Shown: positions 1-10,900 of the stretch, piece by piece
Position numbering within the stretch: the stretch's first letter is position 1
How the letters are laid out: the number at the start of each line of letters is the position of its first letter
DNA from: Crambe crambe
Taxonomy: Eukaryota; Porifera; Demospongiae; Poecilosclerida; Crambeidae
Direction of reading: 5' to 3'
Assembly (NCBI GenBank): GCA_963924555.1
Contig: OZ004596.1
Location: forward strand, 868,001-932,000
Length of the DNA: 64,000 nt
The notes under the pieces: model-generated
What the model saw: the letters and a program-made list of their open reading frames with translations, nothing else
What the model was told of the DNA's origin: nothing
Database searches by the model: none
Position numbers and translations under genes: made by a program

Positions 1-387
1 GAATATGCTTCAGTAAGCTCAGTGAACTTTTGATGAGCATCAGGAGTGCCTTTGTTGCGGTCTGGGTGATATTTCATCGATAGCTTGTAGTAAGCTTGCT
101 TCACTTGCTGTTGGGTTGCTGCAGGTGACACACCAAGGACAGCATAGAGGTCCTTTGGTTTTTCTTTATGGATTCCTCTGTGACCTTTAGTGGAATACCA
201 GGATACAGGAGGACCTCTGTGACCTGATAGCAGAGGATTTCTAGGCTTTGTAGTGGTGGAGAGGGTCCTATAGTCCGGTTGATAGAGTAGTTTGGTTCCT
301 GGGCTGGAGGAAGAGCTGTAGCACTCAAGTATAAACCTCCGAGACGCTCCAAAACACTGTCTCCAGCTCCTGCCAAACATCGCCATC
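1..387 (-). CDS. DNAJC30: DNAJC30-like mitochondrial J-domain protein (N-terminal part, cut by window edge)
   Basis: Reading the minus strand from an ATG at 387 gives 129 residues without a stop up to base 1, so the C-terminus lies outside the window. The first about 20 residues (MAMFGRSWRQCFGASRRF) are basic and lack acids, like a mitochondrial presequence. A J domain starts near residue 90 (LYAVLGVSP), with helix II basic residues and the HPD motif in KYHPDRNKG, followed by FTELTEAYS. The spacing and wording of the J domain most resemble DNAJC30, an inner-membrane J-protein linked to ATP synthase and complex I repair in vertebrates. It lies head-to-head with BUD23, 110 bp apart, exactly as the human pair does. 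An alternative is another small mitochondrial J-protein; the J domain itself is certain. A longer open frame at 101-376 is an out-of-frame shadow. Confidence 0.85.
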
Positions 388-497
388 AGCCGCACTATAG
401 GTAACCACGCCTACCACAAATGAACTTTGAACTTCAGAAGTCACGTGGACAATCCGCTGACGGTGCACTTTTTTTTGCAGTCACCTCTTCAATATGC
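388..497. promoter_or_regulatory. Short divergent promoter between DNAJC30-like gene and BUD23
   Basis: Only 110 bp separate the two divergent start codons, so both genes must share a promoter or have overlapping ones. I see no TATA box or other decisive motif. The assignment rests on gene arrangement. Confidence 0.6.
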
Positions 498-3400
498 ATG
501 GCGTCGAAAAGGCCTGAACATCGAGCACCCCCAGAATTGGTAAGGATATGGACAACTCAAGCAATGCATATGTCACTGAATATTATTTTATTTAGTTTTA
601 CAACGATGAAGAAGCCAGGAAATACACTCAGAAGTGAGTGATATTTAGTAGCAAGCTACCTAGAGCTAGCAGTAGTTGTAGGTAAACCGAACTACTATAA
701 CTTCTCCACTGAGATAAACACTTATTATAAGCACATTTTGAGACGCCATCATGTCGACTACCCCTTCGTTAAAGAAACCTTCATTCCAATGCCCCTTTCA
801 GTGGCCACAAAACCAATACTGTCTCATCCTACGAGCAATACTGGTGATAATCGGTGGATTTCTAGTCCACCTATCCCTAGGAACTATTTACACTTTTGGA
901 AACATCTCTCCGTATATCGTGTCATATATTCGCAATCGTTCTCACCCTGCTGACTTTAGTCAGGCTACCTCTACCTGGGTCTTTGCATGTGCTCTTGTAG
1001 GACAGGGAGGATCCATGTTTGTTGGAGGTTGGATGGTGAAGAAAATTGGTCCCCGTTGGACAACTTTGATAGGTGGCTGGCTGATGAGTGTAGGAGTTGG
1101 TCTTTCGTATTTCACCATCAAAGTTTCTTTCTGGTTGCTACTAGTAACATATGGTCTATTATTTGGAGTGGGTGTGGGAATCGCTTACATAGGACCTCTC
1201 AACTCCGCCATGAACTGGATGCCAAAGTGGAAAGGCCTTGCTAATGGAATAGTCGTTGCTGGTTTTGGATTTGGAGCTTTTGTGTTTAATTATGTCCAAA
1301 CTTTTTTCATAAATCCTCACAACTTAGAGGTAGTGAAGGATGATCATGGAGATAAATACTTTACTGACCCAGAGTTAGTTAGTCGTGTTCCAATGGTGTT
1401 CATCATTTTGGCTGCCACTTATGCTGTGATGCAGCTGGTAGGGTCCTTACTCATCACCAACCCTCCAGACGGTTATGCTGACCAAGATTCTGATGAATCC
1501 CCTGACCTTCAACAGTCTGGGAATTATCGTGAAGTGGACGATAGTCATAGCATCAATACTAAGAAGTTGAAGCCCAAAGAGCAACAGGACTGCTCTAAGA
1601 CTAAAAATCTGGACTCGACTAGCCCTCCTGATTCACCAAAACACGGTCCTCAATTGAATGGATTTGCTAGTTACAATGAAGATTTGGAAGACCAGGAAGA
1701 CAGCGAGAGTATGGAACTGCTCAAGGAGAAGAGAACCGTCACCAAGTACTCTGATGAATCTGATAACAGCCGCAACAGCAGTCGTGTTGGTAGCCCAGAC
1801 TGGAATGATAAGTTAGAAAAGCAGTCAGTCACTTCAAGTGTGTCGTGGTCTAAGAATGTTATGACAAGCCTGAAACCTTCACAGGTCTTAAAGAAACCTA
1901 GTTTTTACCATTTATGGTGTATGTTCGCAACCAATGGCTTTGGTGTTATTCTCATTGCAACGCAATATAAAGCCTTTGGTCAAGATATCACACAGGATGA
2001 CCATTTTTTGGCTGTTGTGGGATCCGTAGCAGCTGTCTTTAACTTTGCTGGTCGAATTGTCTGGGGACTCATAGCCGACAAGATTTCTTATAAGTTTGCT
2101 CTTGTGCTTCTTTCTGGTATCATGACTATGTTTGGGCTTACTTTCTATGCTTGTTCAATGGGAGGTAAAGGCATGTTCTTTGTCTGGGTTTGTGTGTTGT
2201 TCTTCTGCATAGGGGGGAATTTCTCCCTCTTTCCAACAGCTATAGGACGAGCCTTTGGACTCCAGTACGTCGCAGTGAACTATGGCCTTTTATTCACGTC
2301 CCAAATCATCGCAGGTATGCTGGGTGCTTTCTTGTCTACCATCCTCCAAGCAAGGATCCAATTCTATGGCATTTTCTTCCTAGTGAGTGGCTTTGCCTTT
2401 GTAGGCTTCATCTTGGCTATTCTGTACAAGCCAAAACGATACATTTCCCTCCAGCCAAAATAGAACTAAAAATTAATTATAATAACTGTTGGTTGTAATA
2501 ATTATTTATCATTAGCTACCATAAAATTCACTGATTTTTGTAACACACCTTTCACTTGTAAGTCACCCAATGATAGAAAGTTTTGCGAATCTTGCTTCTA
2601 TTAAGTCAATACACTTAGGTTGCTATTTTGCTTATGTAAGATAAGATATGGGCTCTTACATTGAGCTTTCAGTGAGTGCACCACATTCTATAGAAAATGC
2701 ATCACTGTAACTCGAGGCATAGTTCTCTTCCTCATAGTAACCACAGGACTAAGTAACCTATAGTTAACAGTTTTTTTCACAGAGCTATTAGATTCTCATC
2801 TGATTGCTATTATTATAGCTAGTAAAGTTTTTCTTCTTCTTCACCATGTCATCAAAGTTTCGGTGCCCCAAGTTTCAATGTCCTTATTTTCCAAACCGTT
2901 TGCTCTATCTGCAAGGCATACTAGTGGTCCTTGGTGGGTTTATAGTCGAACTCACTACTGGATCTCTCTACACCTTTGGAAACATGGCTCCATATATCGT
3001 GTCGTACATCAGAAATCGCTCCTCCCCTGCTGACCTGCACCAGGATGAAACTCTAGCACTCTTTTCAGTTGTTATCATGGCTGAAGGGATGGGCAATATC
3101 CTCAGTGGTGTGATGTTGGCCAGAGTTGGTCCCCGTATGACTACCATTATAGGCAGTGTATTATTGAGTGCTGGTGTCAGTTTATCTTTCTTCACCATCA
3201 AATCCTCCTTCTGGGCACTCTTAGTGACTTACGGGATCATGTATGGATTGGGAGTGGGGATAAGTAGTATTCCACCCCTGGGCTCAGCTATGAGGTGGTT
3301 TCCAGAGTATAAGGGTGTTGTAGGTGGCATAGTGTCAGCTGGATATGGACTAAGCCCTTTGATATTTGACGTCTTGGAAACTGCGTACATTAATCCACGT

Positions 3401-6307
3401 GATGTGACCACAGTAATGGCAGATGGTGACAAGGCGAATTATTTCACTGATTCCAACCTGCTTGATCGCATTCCGTATGCTTTCCTCCTCCTTGCTGGCA
3501 TATATACTATCATGCAGTTCATAGGGTGTCTGTTCATTGATAATCCACCAAAAGGATACGCCAAAAGCCAACAAGATGAGCGCACAGTTGACTCCAGGAA
3601 TGTTCTGGAAGTAGATGATGATCCAGCTAAGAGGGAAAAATCACCATCCTTATTTTCAGCCATTGTGAAGTCGTTAACAAAGAGATATAAATCTCTATCT
3701 GTAGAGAAAAATCCATTTCATCATAATGGATCATCAAGTAGCACTAGAGGAGATGTAATGGACGTTAAACCATCTACTTCCAAGGAACACGAGAGAAAAG
3801 TGTTGTCTGAAGACATAGATAATGACAAACAATCATTGATATCCGCAGAATCTGGTGATGAGACACAACCATTCATCTCTAAAGGACAGTCTAGGAAAAG
3901 TGACGATCTTACCAACACAGAGCCTGTATCTGATGATGTCGGTACAACATGGACTTCTGATGACATCATCTCTCTAACACCTCTTCAGTCCCTCAAAATG
4001 CCATATTTCTATGTTCTCTGGGTGATAATGGATCTCGAACTTACCAGCACTCTCTTCCTTACGGCATATTACAAGTTCTTCGGTAACACGTTCATCAGAG
4101 ATGATAAATTTCTGGCCCTGGTGGGATCAATCTCTTTCTGCTTCAATGGTATTGGTCGAATTGCTTGGGGATTCTTAGCCGATTGGACAACATTCAAGTT
4201 AGCACTAATCCTCATTGCCACTGTCTTAACCATTTTCCAGCTTACTTTCTACGCCACCATTTCAGGAGGGAAGGCTATGTTCTTCATCTGGATCTGCACA
4301 ATGTTATTCAGTGTTGGTGGTGCATTTTCTCTATTTCCAAGTGTTCTGGGATACACTTACGGACTCAAACACGTCTCAATGAATTATGGTATTTTCACCA
4401 TTTCAAAGATAGTCAGCGCTCCATTTGTGGCTGTGATATCTGTTTTTCTTGTACCACATATAGGATTTTCAGGATTGTTTTTTCTGTCCAGTGCTTTCAG
4501 TGGAGTAGCTTTGGTCCTATCTCTTTTGTATAGACAGAAAGTTTATATTGCAGTGAATCGAGATAATTCATCCTAGTACTGTCTATAGCACTACTCCAAA
4601 CATCACAATACATTTATTTCATGCACATTTCTTATATAATATTGAGTGATATTGAGCTGCAAGGGAAACATATCTACTGTGTGTAGCTACAGCATTGTTG
4701 GAGTGTGTGATGAGTTTTGGTTATCTCTGGATAATTCTAGTTCTCGGATGATAGAGATTCAGATGCAAATGGCCGAGAGAGCCATTGAATTGTTGGCCCT
4801 GCCTGACGACTGCCCCTCCTACATCCTTGATGTGGGGTGAGTCTACTAGTAGGCTTCTTGACTGCCTTTAATACTTAACTAGCTACTAAACCAAATGGTG
4901 CACTTTTATTAGATGCGGTTCCGGACTTAGTGGACAGGCACTCACTGAAGCAGGTCATTACTGGGTTGGCGTGGACATTAGCAAGAGCATGCTAGGTCAG
5001 CTTCCCTCTATATTTGTTGTCATCTGTACATGTGCATGCCTGTCATCTGTACATGTCATGTCATCTGTACATGTACATGTTTGTCATCTGTACATGTACG
5101 TGTGTCATCTGTACATGTACATGTCACTGTACATATACATATTGTGTATGTACATCATACAGTGGGACCTCTCAATACACAGACGAGTTAGGACCGTCCG
5201 TTATAGAGAGGTGTCCTTTGCATAAATGCAGTTATCCTTTATTTGGAGGTTATCCTTTGTTCAGAGTATGGAAGTTTCACTGTATGTGAACATGCACACA
5301 CATGCACACACATGTTTGTGTTCTACACATTCCTCACAATTATAATGATATCTTGTGAGTGATCTTCCTTCTGCTTCAGCCGTGGCAAGGGAGAGAGAGG
5401 TGGAAGGTGACTTGTTTGTGTGGGATATGGGAGAAGGATTGGGATTTCGGCCAGGAACCTTTGATGGAGTGATTAGCATATCTGCACTCCAGTGGTTATG
5501 CAATGCGGACAGGAAAGACCACCACCCACCAAAACGACTTTACCACTTCTTCTCCTCTCTTTATGCAAGCATGGCAAGTCATAACAATAATAAAAACAAT
5601 AACAACTGGTCTTGTGAGCCAAAGCTTCACTTGATTAATTCTGTAGAGTCGTGGTGCCCGGGCTGTCTTCCAGTTTTATCCAGAAAATCCAGCTCAGATG
5701 GAACTGATTACCCAGCAGGCCATGAGGGCAGGTTTCACAGGGGGTGTGGTCATTGATTATCCCAACAGCTCTAAAGCCAAGAAGTAAAAAGAATTCAAAA
5801 TCATAAAGACTTGATTGAGAGTTGATTGCTTTGTGCTTGTAGGATATTTTTGTGCCTTTTTACTGGCGGTGCTCCAGCACAAATGCCTCAAGTAAGGGAA
5901 TATTCGTATTGTAGTTGTGAGTATCCCCTTTTCATATCCCTTTTAATAGAAAGGATGATGCTGGTCGTATTACATTGATTATACTTACTGTGCAGGGATT
6001 AGGGACTGAAACACAGGAATCTTCTTGCATTGATACACCTCGATTCACCACTAAAAGGTTAATGAAACCTGACATGTTAGCTAATAGTGAGCACTTATGG
6101 AATGTTGTATAGAAGAGGTCAGAAAAAGCAAAGAGTACCTGTTAAGAGTCGTGATTGGGTAGTGGCCAAGAAAGAGAGGATGAGAAAACAGGGGAAGTAA
6201 GTGCTGTGCTGAACATTTGTGTAGCCACTAATTTGAATTTTTAATTATGTAGAGAAGTGAGGTCTGACTCCAAATACACAGGACGAAAGAGAAAAACAAA
6301 ATTTTGA
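498..6307 (+). CDS. BUD23: BUD23 18S rRNA (guanine-N7) methyltransferase, split by a 4.1-kb intron that hosts two genes
   Basis: Ten exons close exactly to 279 residues (human 281): 498-539, 596-633, 4741-4836, 4913-4995, 5380-5573, 5647-5783, 5843-5891, 5996-6057, 6113-6196, 6253-6307. The enzyme methylates N7 of the 18S rRNA guanine in the P-site region, with TRMT112 as partner, during 40S maturation. The protein starts [14 protein letters not shown]. It carries the SAM-binding motif I (ILDVGCGSGLSG), then [40 protein letters not shown], and the family C-terminus [10 protein letters not shown]. Exon 5 ends in a GC donor (gcaagt at 5574), which is needed to keep the frame. Intron 2 (634-4740) contains two same-strand transporter genes; the phase-2 junction across it (AA|T) restores the expected NSRMIEIQ stretch, so the exons belong together. 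Confidence 0.93.
751..2463 (+). CDS. Major facilitator transporter, OFA/monocarboxylate-like, copy 1 (intronless, nested)
   Basis: One uninterrupted 570-residue frame from ATG 751. Hydrophobic segments suggest 12 membrane helices in two halves, separated by a long acidic and serine-rich cytoplasmic loop (about residues 245-370). Signature loops are present: [11 protein letters not shown] between helices 2 and 3, and [15 protein letters not shown] in the second half, the usual MFS motif-A position. The general pattern ([17 protein letters not shown], then [27 protein letters not shown]) resembles oxalate/formate-antiporter and monocarboxylate-transporter relatives. The substrate cannot be read from sequence; a small organic anion is a guess. 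It lies inside BUD23 intron 2 on the same strand and has a paralogue 380 bp downstream. It has no introns although its host and most neighbours have many. An ATTATAAG stretch about 25 bp upstream could act as a TATA-like element. Confidence 0.88.
   Translation: MSTTPSLKKPSFQCPFQWPQNQYCLILRAILVIIGGFLVHLSLGTIYTFGNISPYIVSYIRNRSHPADFSQATSTWVFACALVGQGGSMFVGGWMVKKIGPRWTTLIGGWLMSVGVGLSYFTIKVSFWLLLVTYGLLFGVGVGIAYIGPLNSAMNWMPKWKGLANGIVVAGFGFGAFVFNYVQTFFINPHNLEVVKDDHGDKYFTDPELVSRVPMVFIILAATYAVMQLVGSLLITNPPDGYADQDSDESPDLQQSGNYREVDDSHSINTKKLKPKEQQDCSKTKNLDSTSPPDSPKHGPQLNGFASYNEDLEDQEDSESMELLKEKRTVTKYSDESDNSRNSSRVGSPDWNDKLEKQSVTSSVSWSKNVMTSLKPSQVLKKPSFYHLWCMFATNGFGVILIATQYKAFGQDITQDDHFLAVVGSVAAVFNFAGRIVWGLIADKISYKFALVLLSGIMTMFGLTFYACSMGGKGMFFVWVCVLFFCIGGNFSLFPTAIGRAFGLQYVAVNYGLLFTSQIIAGMLGAFLSTILQARIQFYGIFFLVSGFAFVGFILAILYKPKRYISLQPK
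2464..2845. other. Spacer between the two nested transporter genes
   Basis: 382 bp of AT-rich DNA holding the 3' end of the first transporter gene and presumably the promoter of the second. I see no coding frame of note, no repeat array and no decisive promoter motif. Confidence 0.5.
2846..4576 (+). CDS. Major facilitator transporter, OFA/monocarboxylate-like, copy 2 (intronless, nested)
   Basis: A single 576-residue frame, clearly a tandem paralogue of the upstream gene. Shared stretches include [34 protein letters not shown] and [11 protein letters not shown] at matching positions. The layout is again 6+6 helices with a long variable charged central loop (about residues 245-385), which is the most diverged part. 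Conservation is concentrated in membrane helices, as expected if both copies are functional. It ends 164 bp before BUD23 exon 3, still inside the host intron. As for copy 1, substrate is unknown and intronlessness is notable: retroposition of an ancestor followed by tandem duplication, or horizontal acquisition, are both possible and neither is shown. Confidence 0.88.
   Translation: MSSKFRCPKFQCPYFPNRLLYLQGILVVLGGFIVELTTGSLYTFGNMAPYIVSYIRNRSSPADLHQDETLALFSVVIMAEGMGNILSGVMLARVGPRMTTIIGSVLLSAGVSLSFFTIKSSFWALLVTYGIMYGLGVGISSIPPLGSAMRWFPEYKGVVGGIVSAGYGLSPLIFDVLETAYINPRDVTTVMADGDKANYFTDSNLLDRIPYAFLLLAGIYTIMQFIGCLFIDNPPKGYAKSQQDERTVDSRNVLEVDDDPAKREKSPSLFSAIVKSLTKRYKSLSVEKNPFHHNGSSSSTRGDVMDVKPSTSKEHERKVLSEDIDNDKQSLISAESGDETQPFISKGQSRKSDDLTNTEPVSDDVGTTWTSDDIISLTPLQSLKMPYFYVLWVIMDLELTSTLFLTAYYKFFGNTFIRDDKFLALVGSISFCFNGIGRIAWGFLADWTTFKLALILIATVLTIFQLTFYATISGGKAMFFIWICTMLFSVGGAFSLFPSVLGYTYGLKHVSMNYGIFTISKIVSAPFVAVISVFLVPHIGFSGLFFLSSAFSGVALVLSLLYRQKVYIAVNRDNSS
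5025..5150. repeat. TGTACA-rich simple repeat in BUD23 intron 4
   Basis: Imperfect reiteration of catctgtacatgtacatgt within the intron between BUD23 exons 4 and 5. The alternating purine-pyrimidine, self-complementary unit can form hairpins. No gene function seen. Confidence 0.7.
5158..5284. mobile_element. Small inverted-repeat element (Tc1/pogo-type MITE candidate)
   Basis: About 127 bp bounded by TACAGTGGGACCTC at the left and the complement of TACAGTGAAACTTCC at the right, i.e. CAGTG-type ends next to a TA dinucleotide. There is no coding capacity. CAGT ends with TA target duplication are typical of Tc1/mariner/pogo MITEs. The terminal match is imperfect, so the call is tentative. Confidence 0.5.
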
Positions 6308-6473
6308 TTACTTATGCAATTATTATGGCAATTCATCCTCTAATTATGCGCATGCAATCAAAAGAAATATTGGGAAAATGAAGGAGGTGTGGTGTTGGCT
6401 TATTAGTACATAGATTATATGGTACCAGGAGTACGAGTTGGGTATTTGTCTTACAATCTCTAGTCAGTCTAGG

Positions 6474-7756
6474 ATGAGTAGCTCACAATCTTACCGGTCA
6501 GATAGGCGTAGGTCCATCAACGATATAGACTTACCTCCAAATGTCGTGAAGGGTCTCTCTATAGAAATGCTCAAAGAACTTAGTGCTCAAGATGAGGCCA
6601 CTTTTTACCAGTTCTTCGAGGGTCTGCAGCTGGAGGAGGTAAGTCGGTGTGTCTTTAGGTACAACCAAATAAACTGGCGAGTAACTTAGCTAAACAAGTA
6701 TTTCAAAGGGGAACTATCAATTTATAAATCATTCCTTATTCTGTCCATCTCAAAAGTTGTGGTGCATTAAAATTGTAGGTGAAGAAGGCACGAGAACGCT
6801 CTCAGCAGATACGGGAGGAAAACAAACTAATAGCTCTCAAAAATTTGGAGTTGAAACCAAAGTTTGAAGAGTTAAAGACCCAGCTGATTGAAAGAAGCAG
6901 TGTGTTGAGTTCATTGAAGGAGGAATATGATAAGGGAATTCTAGAGCTAAGTGAGTTGGTTATGTGTTATTTAATAATAATGTCTGTGATGTAATGTTGT
7001 AGGCATTCTATGACATCCTGACCTGACCACTAAGTAGCTGCACTCAGCCTTATTGTGGCTGAAGTGGGAGAATACTTTTCTCACTTTAGTAACCCATGCA
7101 CATGTGATGTTTTTTGTAGAGGGGATTCAGAATAAAACAAATCACCAGGCCATTGAAAAGGAACTGTCTCAAATTGCACGAAAGACGGAACAGGATTCCG
7201 AGGTAGTTATGGTCAGGAAGTTGGGGAGACTGGATACTAAAAACTTATTTTATTGTAGGATATGGCATCAGAGTTTATTGGTGGAAAATCTACTCTCAGT
7301 TTGGAAGATTTTCAGGAGGATTTTATCAAACAACGTACTTTATATTGGCTGCGTAGAGTGAAGTCAGAAAAGATGAAGGAGCTGCTTCAGAACTCTAGGC
7401 CTATTCCAGCTCCCAGAAAAGCTCATACCTCTGCTTCTGCTCTTCCCGCTGCTAATGTTGCCACTACCAACCCTCCACCTGTCCAATCTCTCCCCCCTCA
7501 GCATGCCCACCCATCTTCATCTCCAGGTTACCCTTCGGAACCTACTGCCTCCCTTCCTCCCTATCCTTCCCGTCCAGTTATGCCAATGCCACAGCAGCAG
7601 CACCAGGCTGGCCCTTTCCCTGCTGCAGCATATACATCTTACAGAAACCCTGCTCCCCCTGTTGCCAGGCCTCCAAGCAATCCTGTTCCCCCTGTCCCCA
7701 GACCACAACCTTATGGTGGCCATGGTTATAATAGATTCAATCAGCATAGATACTGA
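6474..7756 (+). CDS. VPS37: VPS37 subunit of ESCRT-I (B/C/D-type, proline-rich tail)
   Basis: Four exons (6474-6638, 6779-6950, 7120-7202, 7259-7756) close to 305 residues. The N-terminal two thirds is a helical Mod_r region rich in heptad-like charged residues (LKNLELKPKFEELKTQLIER, then IQNKTNHQAIEKELSQIA). It ends with FIGGKSTLSLEDFQEDFIKQR, YWLRRVKSEKMKELL, the conserved C-terminal Mod_r signature. After it comes an about 125-residue proline-rich tail, as in vertebrate VPS37B/C/D. VPS37 locks TSG101 and VPS28 in the ESCRT-I stalk for sorting ubiquitinated membrane cargo. An in-frame upstream ATG at 6438 would add 12 residues; 6474 is preferred because it directly precedes a typical polar N-terminus. 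It lies 166 bp downstream of BUD23. Confidence 0.9.
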
Positions 7757-7900
7757 AACTCATATATTTCTCTGCACGTGCACCATAATAATGCTTTGCT
7801 TCCTAAATTATTTTATTAGCTGATTTTATAGCCTTAATTATTAATTTTGATGTGTTTGTTTATTTGATGTGCTGCATTTCGCGCGTGCGCCATATGTTGG

Positions 7901-7908
7901 TGACGTCA
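7901..7908. promoter_or_regulatory. Perfect CRE palindrome in the CFAP251 promoter
   Basis: TGACGTCA lies 74 bp upstream of the CFAP251 start codon. It is preceded by a GCGCGTGCGC stretch (NRF1-like) and followed by GTTGTCTTGGAGAT, an imperfect X-box-like site that would fit RFX control of a ciliary gene. Function is inferred from motif only. Confidence 0.5.
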
Positions 7909-7981
7909 TCAATTGGTTGTCTTGGAGATACTGTGCTCTTGCAAACAAAGAAGGTGCGCTTCAAAAAAAATTCGATGTGAG

Positions 7982-10900
7982 ATGGAGGAAGAGGAAGATA
8001 AGACTAACAGTGTGGAAAAGCCACAGGCTGAGGATTTCACGGTGTCGAAAAGCCAGGAAGAAGATTTCAAAGCCTCAAATGCTTCACAGCAAGAAAAGTC
8101 GTCGGAAGAGAATGGACAGAATGATCAGTCTCCGATTACCTCCAAACCCACAGCAGTACCTGCTGCTGCACCAGTACATCCTAGTTCCAAAGTGGAAACT
8201 GCATCTCCTAATGATGCTTTCAAAAATGACCAGGAGGACCAAACCTTTCATCACCCTCTAGTAAGTTTCTGTGGAACACAGCAGTTCGACCTGCTGGCCT
8301 GCAGAGTATAGTTTACTGGACCTGGCCACTGTTCTTTTGTCCTAAATACAGTCACTGAATTGGTGTTTTGGTTATAATTCGGACCTTCCAGTGCACAATA
8401 TATCAGAAGGAAATCGAAAGGTGCTTGGCATACTTCCAATATTTAAATTTAACTAGCTATTTTTTTGTACAGATGATATTCTATGTGTGTGCTCACACTG
8501 GAGTGTTGCTTGACATTGCCAGCAATGAGCAGTGTCTCCTGCAAGGACATAACAATCCCATCTCCTGTACAGCAGTCAGCTCTGATCGACGCTGGCTCGC
8601 CACAGCTGACTGTGGCAGGGATTGTGTTCTCATCATTTGGGATTCATTCTCTGGGTATTATAAATGACTTTACTTTCCACACTAGCCAGAATCTCTATGT
8701 TGACTCCTTGATAATAATTCTCAATGTCCAAAGGATTCCCAAAATTCAATACAAAATTATTATCTTTTTAGTGTTCCTGTACGGACCATGTTCGATGGAT
8801 TGGGGAAGGGCACAGCAGCTGTTGCATTTTCATCCAATTCACAATTCTTAGCCACCATCAGTGCTGACCCAATACAAGTGAGAGCTTGACAGCCAATAAC
8901 TTCAATAACTTCTTCCCTCTTTGTAGGTGATAAGTGTGTGGGAATGGACAATAGAATCGGAGAAGCCACTCTGCCAAGTATCTCTTACTGAAGATTACAC
9001 CTATCAGGCATATCTGACTTTCCACTATGATGATCACTATCAGTTGGTCTCCAATAGTGAAGACTTGGTTATCTTTTACCACTGGGTATTAACTATTACA
9101 ATTACTACTTCGTAAGCTCATTTGTCATACCAAATGTATCAATTTGATTCTTGCAGAAGGACGAGTTCAAATATCATGCTCATCCTGTATTGGACAAGGT
9201 TAGCAAAATATTGCTTTGATTGTGGAAGCTAGCTGAATGATTTTATATGCCATCATAGGACTTTAACAAGACCATTGGGGTGTTTTCTGAGACAGTGTTC
9301 GTACCAGGTTCCACAATTGGGATCACAGGCACTGCTGAAGGTCATGGCATTGTGTGGCAAACTGTTGATGGTGATTTTTACCACCGTACATGAATGTCAT
9401 ATTATTTGGTACATGCACTGCAGGAGAAGGTAAGGAACCACATATCAAGAAAGGCATCAAGCTGATGAGAATGCATGATTCTCCGATAACAGTTGTTACT
9501 TCTACATCTGAGTAAGCTCCCATTATCATCAAGGAGAATTGCATGTTAAAACTGTGCTATGCGTTATCAGAATGGTGGTTACTGGGGATACAGAGGGAAA
9601 AATAAAGTTTTTTGATAGTGAACTGAAGCTGTTAAATTGGTATGAAGACACAATGAAGTATGGAACTCTCTGCTCCATATCCTTTTCCTATTCACCCAAT
9701 CTCTCCTTGATAATGTCTGCATATCACTCTGGGAAAAGGTAGGCTAACTCCGTGTGAACGTGTTACCACCATGGTGTGTACATGTCCAAACAGTAGCTGC
9801 CAAAAAAAAAAAAAAAAAAAATGTGACACTTTCTTTATGATAATATTACCAGTAGATGATAATATTATTATTTTAATAGTGGTGTAGATGTGTTGGGTGA
9901 ACATTACTACCCTTCAGAGTCCACTAAGGCAGCCACTCCTTTTATCATTCCCAATTTTACTATCAGTACTACTTCTGCCTCTGTGGCACACATTACAGCA
10001 AATGGATCTGTCGTTGAGGTGAGATGATCAGTGAAAGTAGTAAGTTTTCCTCCAGTAGTAAGAAGCATTATCCAGCCTCCTTAATTACTGGGTAGAACCC
10101 TGGTCGCAATGGTCATTATCCAGCCTCCTTAATTACTGGGTAGAACCCTGGTCACAATGGTCATTATCCAGCCTCCTTAATTACTGGGTAGAGCCCTGGT
10201 CACAATGTAATTTCTTCCTAGCTTTTGCTGAGTGAACACGATGCTGCTGTGAATGCTCTAGCTACTCACCCTCACCTCCCACGTATTCTCATCAGCAGCT
10301 ACTCCTGCAAAGTAAAACTGTGGGACTATGAAACAAGGTGAAAATGTCATCAAGTAAAAAAAGAATGATATACATTATTCCTCCCTTCTTTATTTCACAT
10401 GTGATTAACAGGACTGTGTTGGGTAGTAGAGAGTTTAGTGAACCTAACTATATCCAGTGTGTCTGTTTTGATCCCAAAGGAGAATTCATAAGTGAGTTTT
10501 TGGAAGAACTTACAACCCAGTATTATTATTTAAACATGCACTAAGGTATTGGATTCACCAACGGCACTTTACAAGTGCTAGATGCCATCACCCTCGAAGA
10601 TGCCTGCAATCCATTTCGCTTCTCCAGAGATGCAGTGACTCACATTGCTTTCTCTCATGACTCAGCACTCATGGCAACTGCTGTAAGTCAGGCAGGCTCC
10701 TGGTAGATCTGTATAACTCAGTTGTGGTGCAATTGACTCGCATTTGTAGGACCTTGATAAATGTGTGTCAGTGTATGTTTCTCAGCAAGAAGAGAATGCT
10801 GAAGCTCCCTGGTACTTCCTGGCAAAATACCGTTCACACTACAAGAAGATAGAAGGTGGGGGATATTGGCAAGGGGTAGATGTAGTATACTAACTTCACC

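Noticed and set aside
101..376. 91-residue minus-strand frame beside the DNAJC30-like gene
   Set aside because: Out-of-frame shadow; the J domain lies in another frame starting at 387.
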